Origin: Glandiceps talaboti
Taxonomy: Eukaryota; Hemichordata; Enteropneusta; Spengelidae
Length of the DNA: 64,000 bases
Assembly (NCBI RefSeq): GCF_964340395.1
Contig: NC_135550.1
Coordinates: forward strand, 12,814,408-12,878,407
Reading direction: 5' to 3'
The notes below the pieces were generated by a model. That model saw nothing but the letters and a program-made list of their open reading frames with translations, was not told the origin of the DNA and did not search any database. The translations under genes were made by a program, and so were the position numbers. Numbering within the stretch: the stretch's first letter is position 1; every line of letters starts with the position of its first letter. Of this stretch, positions 35,471 through 64,000 are shown one piece after another.

Positions 35471-36180
35471 AGCGAGTTTCCCCGAAGAAAAGCGAGTTCC
35501 CAGTAGAAAAGACCAATTTCCCCAGAGAAGAACTTCTTCACGATTCTACTGAAGTGGGAGTCAAGCGAGAGCCTGCTGAGAAATTAGTCAAGGTGTCAAG
35601 GGAAAAGAACTTTCCCAGTCTAGGAATATGACCGACGAGGATGCCACGTCTATAGAGGATTTGCAACCATGAAAGTCTTCAAAATACCAAGTTTGGAACC
35701 GTGACAAGCAAACATCATGCTAAGCGGACGATGAAACTGAAATTCGAAAACCAGACTGTTATCGAAGCAAGAACCACGAGAAGAGAAGAGAAAACTTAAG
35801 GAAAGTATCAACGAAATCTAAAAACAGAGCGTTAACTCTTGTATACGAAAACTGAACTATTACGTGAACTCTGAACTATTTAACTATACAGTATTTAAAT
35901 TGTCGTATTATACTATTTTGTCCATCTAGTGATGTTTGTAATGTTTAGACAAGACATATCTATATGACTTTAGCTTTTCATGTTTGACAACCTTATGCCT
36001 TTATGCGGAGGTCTCGTGGTCACTTAAATTAGTTGGATTAGTTTGGTTAAAAATTTCGATACTGTTGCAGTTCGACAGAGAAAACCGATTTCACTGATTT
36101 ATTTTTATGTCTGAGAGGCGGGAATTCCTATCGACGAATATTCTACTTATAGCCATCAAGCCCTTTCCTCGTGTGGGTTG
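35471..36180. other. Purine-rich segment of unknown nature
   Basis: 35.47-35.85 kb is rich in GAGAAG/AAGAA words with short open frames (KSEFPVEKTNFPREELL; TVTSKHHAKRTMKLKFEN) broken by stops, then AT-rich DNA. It looks like decayed coding sequence of an element, but no family was recognised. Confidence 0.25.
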
Positions 36181-36308
36181 GGGGGGGGGGGGGCATGGGT
36201 TTAGTGGTGATCGTTTTCTGACCTCGAATTTCGCCAATATTGTAAACTGAAGTTGCTCTTCTGTAATGTGTCCTATGACGTGAAATTTTCTTGACTACGC
36301 ATACAATA

Positions 36309-36397
36309 GTCTGCAAGGTACGCCGTGACGGGGCACCCTCACACATCGTGTGAGAGGAGGCCGGTGAGGACGGAACGTCACGACGTATCTTACAGTC
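36309..36397. other. Strong imperfect hairpin, possibly a transposon terminus
   Basis: GTCTGCAAGGTACGCCGTGAC pairs with CGTCACGACGTATCTTACAG near the other end (about 20 of 22). An inner perfect stem CTCACAC-ATC-GTGTGAG lies at 36338-36354. The word CTACGCATACAA flanks both sides as a direct repeat. Confidence 0.6.
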
Positions 36398-36511
36398 TAC
36401 GCATACAAACACATATTATTGTCCACTATGGTACGTAAATTTCTGACAGAAATGATCGTATGTTCTATTATATAAAAAATATGCCAGACATTTATCTAGT
36501 ATTTTATTTAT

Positions 36512-36788
36512 CATATTTATTTATTCAGGTAAACCAACGGGCATAAAGCCCATTTACAGGCACCTTTAAATACTTGTCACCCAAGAAGTCCAGTGAGGGC
36601 CATCCCTCATGGGTTCAGTGTTAATGCAGGAGGAAACCGGCGTACCCGGGGAAAACCTGCGTTGTTCGGTAGAGTCAAACTGAACGACACTCTTCTTACT
36701 TCCAGCGTGGTAAATGTAATCGAACCCTGGGGTTCGAACCCCGACCGCAGTGGTAAGAGGCAAGTGGTTTAACCACCGACAACCCTGT
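36512..36788 (-). mobile_element. tRNA-derived SINE
   Basis: On the minus strand the head reads TGGTTAAACCACTTGCCTC then GGTCGGGGTTCGAACCCC, with a clear RNA polymerase III B box (GGTTCGAACC). A body with GTTTTCCCCGGGTACGCCGG follows, and the tail is GAATAAATAAATATG. It is inserted in the first unit of the 36.8-40.7 kb tandem duplication only. Confidence 0.7.
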
Positions 36789-37327
36789 ATGTTTTAATCT
36801 GTCAATTATTTTAAATAGATTTGAAGACAAATGTCAAGAAAAGAGAGGAGAATGTCGTATATTAATTTTCATTTACTGTTACGGCTTGGGACAAGCCATA
36901 GAGGAGAAATAACAATGTCATTCTCTGCTCAAGCTTTACCCCGGTGGAAAGACATGGTCAAATTTCGTATAGTGCCAGCTGATAGTTTATCAACATTTTC
37001 GGCAACATGGCGAGTAGTTAGCTGGTAACCAAGCAACCACTTGACAGCTAACCAAAGGTCGATTGTTGGGATGACGTACATATATATTGACTACTAGTTT
37101 TATTTGCACATTGGGACAAGAATTAAAAACACATATATGAATTTGGTTGAAGATAACACAAGCGACCTTGTGGCCAAACTGTGGTTTAACCTTTGTTACA
37201 AAAATGTATAGGCGGTGGGTGATGTCAGATAAGGTGAACACCAGTTGTTTTAGTAGTTGAGCATATTGTCCAGCAGTTTCTCTGTTCAACCATTCTACAA
37301 TTAAGAATAACCATAGAGATGAAGTGT

Positions 37328-37456
<129 letters not shown>

Positions 37457-38353
37457 CCTGCTAAAATGGAACACCATACTTGACAGGCATGGGGAAATAC
37501 TAATTCGTTGTCATCATATCAGAATCACGATTTTTCAAAGAAACACACAAATGGTACAAACTGAAATAATGTGTGTAATGAAATTGTTATTAAATAAATA
37601 TTACAGAACCCACAATCTTTTTGAAAAAAAACAAACAATGATTGTCATATATCAAGTTGAATTCACGTTACCGAGTAATGGAATCGTCCAAATGATGTAC
37701 CTTCGACATAGCTGGATATTATTAGAATGTAGTTTGAGATTTCTGTCCCATTTGAAAATTAAGATAAGTAACATGTTATAACACAGGTTTTGATAATCCC
37801 CCCCCCCCTTGGGTATCAGCCTGTAAATCATACATATACTCAGAGATGACACTTTTACATAGCTGCTTGGGCAACTCCAACTTGTTCAGTATTTTTGTAG
37901 CGATATCTGCAGATGCCCTTGTGAGTCTTATGAACTCCCAAAGTGTGAATTGTTGATAAAAGCTGCCAATGGATGTAATGTTATATCAACAATTTCCAGC
38001 ACTTTATTTTGAGCTAATAAAAAAGTGAATAAGGCATATATAGTCTGCTTGTCGAAAGGTTTTAAGGTAATATTTGTAAATATTACAGACCAGACTATGA
38101 ACTTAATTGCTGTTTCTTACATGGTCAATGCACTATTGTTTATATATCTATGTATGCAAAATAAGTAAACCATACTAATAATACTATTAATAATACTTCA
38201 ATACATCTATCTCTAGGCATAATATTAGAAGAGGAGCTCTCATAGGTGAATTTTAATCTCTCTGTAACTAGAAAATGAATATAACACAATGCTTTATTTC
38301 ACCTGATATTTTACCTTTGGCAAATTTAAAAATGATGTGTTTTCACCCCTGTC

Positions 38354-38386
<33 letters not shown>

Positions 38387-38967
38387 TCATACGTCTATCT
38401 ATATAAAATATGCCAGAATTTTATCTATGTTTTAAATCTGTCAATTATTTCAAATAGATTTGAGGACAAATGTCAGGAAAAGAGAGGAGAATGTCGTATT
38501 ATTTTTTTTCATTTATTTTTACGGCTTGGGACAAGCCTTAGAGGAGAAATAACAATGTCATTCTCTGCTCAAGCTTTACCCCGGTGGAAAGACATGGTCA
38601 AATTTCGTATAGTGCCAGCTGATAGTTTATCAACATTTTCGGCAACATGGCGAGTAGTTAGCTGGTAACCAAGCAACCACTTGACAGCTAACCAAAGGTC
38701 GATTGTTGGGGTGACGTACATATATATTGACTACTAGTTTTATTTGCACATTGGGACAAGAATTAAAAACACATATATGAATTTGGTTGAAGATAACACA
38801 AGCGACCTTGTGGCCAAACTGTGGTTTAACCTTTGTTACAAAAATGTATAGGCGGTGGGTGATGTCAGATAAGGTGAACACCAGTTGTTTTAGTAGTTGA
38901 GCATATTGTCCAGCAGTTTCTCTGTTCAACCATTCTACAATTAAGAATAACCATAGAGATGAAGTGT

Positions 38968-38970
<3 letters not shown>

Positions 38971-39054
<84 letters not shown>

Positions 39055-39084
39055 TGTGTGTGAGAGTGTGTGTGTGTGTGTGTG
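38971..39084 (+). repeat. (GA)n(GT)n compound microsatellite, unit 2
   Basis: About 80 bp of GA, then a shorter, interrupted GT run. Positional equivalent of 37333-37452. Confidence 0.95.
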
Positions 39085-39983
39085 TACGCCTGCTAAAATG
39101 GAACACCATACTTGACAGGCATGGGGAAATACTAATTCGTTGTCATCATATCAGAATCACGATTTTTCAAAGAAACACACAAATGGTACAAACTGAAATA
39201 ATGTGTGTAATGAAATTGTTATTAAATAAATATTACAGAACCCACAATCTTTTTGAAAACAAACAAACAATGATTGTCATATATCAAGTTGAATTCACGT
39301 TACCGAGTAATGGAATCGTCCAAATGATGTACCTTCGACATAGCTGGATATTATTAGAATGTAGTTTGAGATTTCTGTCCCATTTGAAAATTAAGATAAG
39401 TAACATGTTATAACACAGGTTTTGATAATCCCCCCCCTTGGGTATCAGCCTGTAAATCATACATATACTCAGAGATGACACTTTTACATAGCTGCTTGGG
39501 CAACTCCAACTTGTTCAGTATTTTTGTAGCGATATCTGCAGATGCCCTTGTGAGTCTTATGAACTCCCAAAGTGTGAATTGTTGATAAAAGCTGCCAATG
39601 GATGTAATGTTATATCAACAATTTCCAGCACTTTATTTTGAGCTAATAAAAAAGTGAATAAGGCATATATAGTCTGCTTGTCGAAAGGTTTTAAGGTAAT
39701 ATTTGTAAATATTACAGACCAGACTATGAACTTAATTGCTGTTTCTTACATGGTCAATGCACTATTGTTTATATATCTATGTATGCAAAATAAGTAAACC
39801 ATACTAATAATACTATTAATAATACTTCAATACATCTATCTCTAGGCATAATATTAGAAGAGGAGCTCTCATAGGTGAATTTTAATCTCTCTGTAACTAG
39901 AAAATGAATATAACACAATGCTTTATTTCACCTGATATTTTACCTTTGGCAAATTTAAAAATGATGATGTGTTTTCACCCCTG

Positions 39984-39993
39984 TCTCTCTCTC

Positions 39994-40050
<57 letters not shown>
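39984..40050 (+). repeat. (CTGT)n array
   Basis: About 16 CTGT units after CTCTCTCT. The equivalent in unit 1 (38351-38385) has about nine. Confidence 0.95.
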
Positions 40051-40662
40051 TCATACGTCTATCTATATAAAATATGCCAGAATTTTATCTATGTTTTAAA
40101 TCTGTCAATTATTTCAAATAGATTTGAGGACAAATGTCAAGAAAAGAGAGGAGAATGTCGTATTATTTTTTTTCATTTATTTTTACGGCTTGGGACAAGC
40201 CTTAGAGGAGAAATAACAATGTCATTCTCTGGCTCAAGCTTTACCCCGGTGGAAAGACATGGTCAAATATGACTTTTCGTATAGTGCCAGCTGATAGTTT
40301 GTCAACATTTTCGGCAACATGGCGAGTAGTTAGCTGGTAACTTAGCAAACACGTGCACTTGACAGCTAACCAAAGGTCGATTGTCGACCTTGCGGCCAAA
40401 CTGTAGCTGCTCTGGTTAACCTTTGTTACAAAAATGTATAGGCGGTTGATGAGGTGAGATAAGGTGAACATCAGCTGTTTTAGTAGTTGAGCATATACAT
40501 TGTCCAGCAATATATCTATCTCTAGGCATACTATTAGAAGAGTTGCTCTCATAGGTAAATTTTAATCTTTCCGTAACTAGAAAATGAATATAATACAATA
40601 CTTTATTTCATCTGATATTTTACATTTGGCAAATTTTTAAATGATGTGTTTTCTTCCCTGCC

Positions 40663-40699
<37 letters not shown>

Positions 40700-41261
40700 A
40701 TCTTTGTTACAAGGATATTTCACAAGACTGGTGGACGGGGTTTACGTGCAGATGAAACTTTCAGCCTCAAAAACGTTTGCGATCAATTAAATAGCTTGTC
40801 ACAGCACTGGATCAGTAACTGTGTTAGCTTTGGTCCACAGCGAAGTCACAGATCAGTGCCGTGGACAGACTAGCTAATGTATCGTCAATGTTTTTTATCA
40901 TGAACTTGTCCTTTGTATAAAGACTGCCCATCACACAAGGACCAATTGATTTGTTTTTGGTAAAAGATGGTAGAGGCAGTAGTAAGAAAAATTGTGTGAT
41001 TGTATAACTTTATCTATAAAAATATGCAAGATTTGTAAACTTAGTTTTTAATAGAAATACATTTTGTCAATGTGTAATATAAGTTACCATATTGATTTTA
41101 AATGGACCCACCTGTTTCTAAAATTTGAAGAAAAAAAATGTTGAAAGTTACCATATTGAAATATAAATTTACTCATATTAAGTATTTAGGCTACCAAGAA
41201 ATACTGTCCCGAGATGTCATGTGTGAACAATTTAAAAGCTAAATATGAGTTCATGTTTGTC

Positions 41262-54145
<12,884 letters not shown>

Positions 54146-54217
54146 TTCAAGAAGTGGATGGCAAATGAAATAACAGCCCCGGTTTGCGAGAATGCTACCT
54201 TGAACTAAATCAAGTGA

Positions 54218-54225
54218 CTATATTT
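54218..54225 (-). promoter_or_regulatory. Possible TATA box of TMEM144 copy A
   Basis: The minus strand reads AAATATAG about 73 nt upstream of the exon 1 ATG. That places a transcription start near 54190 and a 5' leader of about 45 nt. Only position and composition support this. Confidence 0.25.
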
Positions 54226-54970
54226 GACCCTGAACCATTCAGGTCATTGTGAAGGTAGGGGCGCTACATAAGTAACATTTTGATTGTTACACATTCAGGT
54301 AACAACATATTACATTAAGAAACCTGACACGCCTCGAAAACGTTTATCTCAATTCATTTTCCCACTATCCCGGAACCTCTTCATAGATGAGAAGATTATG
54401 AAAATAAAAGACATCCACTGTAAAATGCTACCGTGGTGTTTTATTTGCTTTCATGTTTTAACCAGTGAAACGTTGTCTTGGAGAAGAGAACATGAAAAGG
54501 AACATACCATTTGATTGGTGACATCAACCCTATCAGATATTGATTGAAAGAGTTTTAGACCAATGTACGTACACGTATACAATGAATGGACGATACCATA
54601 ATTTGTGAGATGAAAAGACAACATTTCGCACAATGAAAAGAAGCAGTGTTAGAAAGATTTTTCGGGCCAGATAATAAAATGTAGCGATATCGATGTTAGA
54701 AAGATTATTTCACTTATTTCAAGTCAGCTGGCTTCTGTATTATTACACAGAGCAAACCAACCTATCTAGTAAAAAGAACATATAAACGTTGTCCTTCAAG
54801 TACATCTCGATAAGCATCCCAAGGTCAGATAAATCTAAATGCGGATAGTTGGCAACGGATGATAAGAGCGCCCACAACAGCTGATCTTTAGTCTAAGTGG
54901 CCTTCTGTTTAATACGATCCAAAATATCGTATTTCGGAATTATGTGTTGCGCGTCTTAGAGTTGGTCGGT

Positions 54971-55346
54971 ATAAGGCCAAAAAATTTATATATCTGGTTC
55001 TGGTCAGCGCGCGCGTGCCCTAAATACCCCCGCGTCGATCCTTTTTTTCCGATAATTTTTGCTTTCCCGTTCCTTATTTATTCCTGATATCAGGAGAACA
55101 AGCAGCTGAAATCTACCCTGCATGCAAGAATGCTTAAATACAAAGCCTAAACTGCTTCAAAGAAAAAGGAAGTTTTTCAAGAGATAAATATGATAGAACA
55201 GAGTATGTAAAGTGTCAAAAAATGTGTATTTACTAATTTGCAAAAAATAAAAAATAAAAAAATAGAAAAAAGAAAATTCGCGTTGTCGCACCACTTTAGA
55301 AAGTTTACCCTGACCAGAACCAGATATATATTTTTTTTTGGCCTAA
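54971..55346. mobile_element. TIR element between the two TMEM144 copies
   Basis: Inverted arms of about 36 bp begin AAGGCCAAAAAA (TTAGGCCAAAAAA on the other side) and include ATATATCTGGTTCTGGTCAG. The interior is AT-rich with a GC-rich CAGCGCGCGCGTG patch. 376 bp, non-coding, MITE-sized. Confidence 0.7.
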
Positions 55347-56289
55347 GTATGGACAGTTCTAACGTAGCACTCTAGCACTCACACTCTCTCGTACGGGATC
55401 GTCCAGGTCTAAGTCGGGAATTAGTCACGACTGAGTCGAGAAGAGATTTCGGCTTGCCAGAATCACCTACCCGAGTGAACCTGTATGTTTTAATTCCCAC
55501 CTTAAGTATACTTCGAATACAATGGAATTTACACAACAACTAAAAATAGAAAATCACACCATAAAATCATGCCATCATAAATATGATTATATAATTTTCT
55601 CTGACCAAATGATGTGTTTTCACCTCTGTCTGTATGTCTGTCTGTCTGTCTCTTTCTTTGTAACAAGGGTATTTCACAAGACCGTGGATGGGTTCACATG
55701 CAGATGAAACTTTCAGAATCAAAAACGTTTCCGATCAATTAACTAGCTTGTTAAACACTGGGTCAGTAACTGTGTTAGCTTTATTGATCCACAGCGTATT
55801 CACAGACCAAGTGCCGTGGACAGGCTAGCTAATGTATCGTTAACGTTTTTTATCCTGAACTTGCCCTTTGTATAAATCACACAAGGACCAATTGATTGGA
55901 TTTTGGTAGAAGATGTAGAGGCAACAGTAAGAAAAATGTATGATTGAATAACTTTATAACAAAATCCAAGATTTCTAAACTTAGTTTTTAATAGAAATAT
56001 ATTTTGTCAATTGTGTAATAAACAAGCCTGGCTTTTGTCATAATCTTAGATGGAAAGCAATGAAATCCAAATGAATCTTATATTCAAAACAAAAATGTTG
56101 AAAGTTACCATATTGATATTTTTTTAATGATCCACCTGTTTCTAAAATCTGAAGAAGAAAAATGATGTTCAACGTTACCATATTGAAATATAAATGGACT
56201 CATATTAAGTATTTTACACTACCAAGAAATAATGTCCTGAGATGTCATATATGAACAATTTAAAAGCTAGATATGAGTTCATGTTTGTC

Positions 56290-64000
<7,711 letters not shown>

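Noticed and set aside
36690-36786. tRNA gene
   Set aside because: Only the B-box half and part of the D-side are tRNA-like; no acceptor stem closes and a SINE body follows.

Overview
This is an AT-rich metazoan nuclear window: spliced genes with GT-AG introns, tRNA-derived SINEs, CR1/L2-type LINEs, palindromic MITEs, many microsatellites, and countless copies of the word TACATGTACA. The texture suggests a marine invertebrate such as a hemichordate, cephalochordate or lophotrochozoan. The species cannot be fixed from sequence alone.

The best-supported genes are two tandem, same-orientation (minus strand) copies of a TMEM144-family multi-spanning transporter. Copy A (41262-54145) is complete. 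Ten coding exons, all with GT-AG boundaries and compatible phases, give a 433-residue protein with an N-terminal signal peptide. Copy B (56290 to beyond 64000) has the last seven coding exons in the window (296 codons, open throughout); its exon 3 should lie just past the right edge. Introns and 3' flanks align between copies, so this is a roughly 15-kb segmental tandem duplication. Copy-specific repeat events are superimposed on it: a LINE 3' end with a 6-bp target duplication in the last intron of A, a tandem-repeat-TIR element in B, and different VNTR lengths.

Region 1-33 kb: small, splice-flanked open segments on the minus strand (start codon at 17252, exons near 15.9, 7.0, 6.97, 5.8, 4.45, 3.95 and 3.35 kb) suggest one gene with many short exons. 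Its CpG-containing 5' region would be near 33.3 kb. I do not recognise the protein. Its putative first intron holds a 5'-truncated CR1/L2-group LINE with an intact 981-codon ORF2 (22669-25614). The 12.3-15.1 kb stretch is built of local tandem duplications and a minisatellite.

Region 33-41 kb is accessory DNA: a LINE 3' tail, a 1.3-kb TIR element, a SINE, a strong hairpin, and a ~1.64-kb sequence present in two tandem copies plus a deleted third.

Mobile elements of note: an 886-bp element at 1982-2867 with 9-bp target duplications, whose inverted repeats are tandem arrays of GGACAAYTGCCCC and contain a 78-nt G tract; a related element at 60490-61401; three copies of a ~0.8-1-kb family with inverted GCACAACTG ends, a terminal hairpin and a microsatellite; and snap-back MITEs at 4.0, 28.2, 48.5 and 55.0 kb. 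No rRNA, functional tRNA or CRISPR array was seen.
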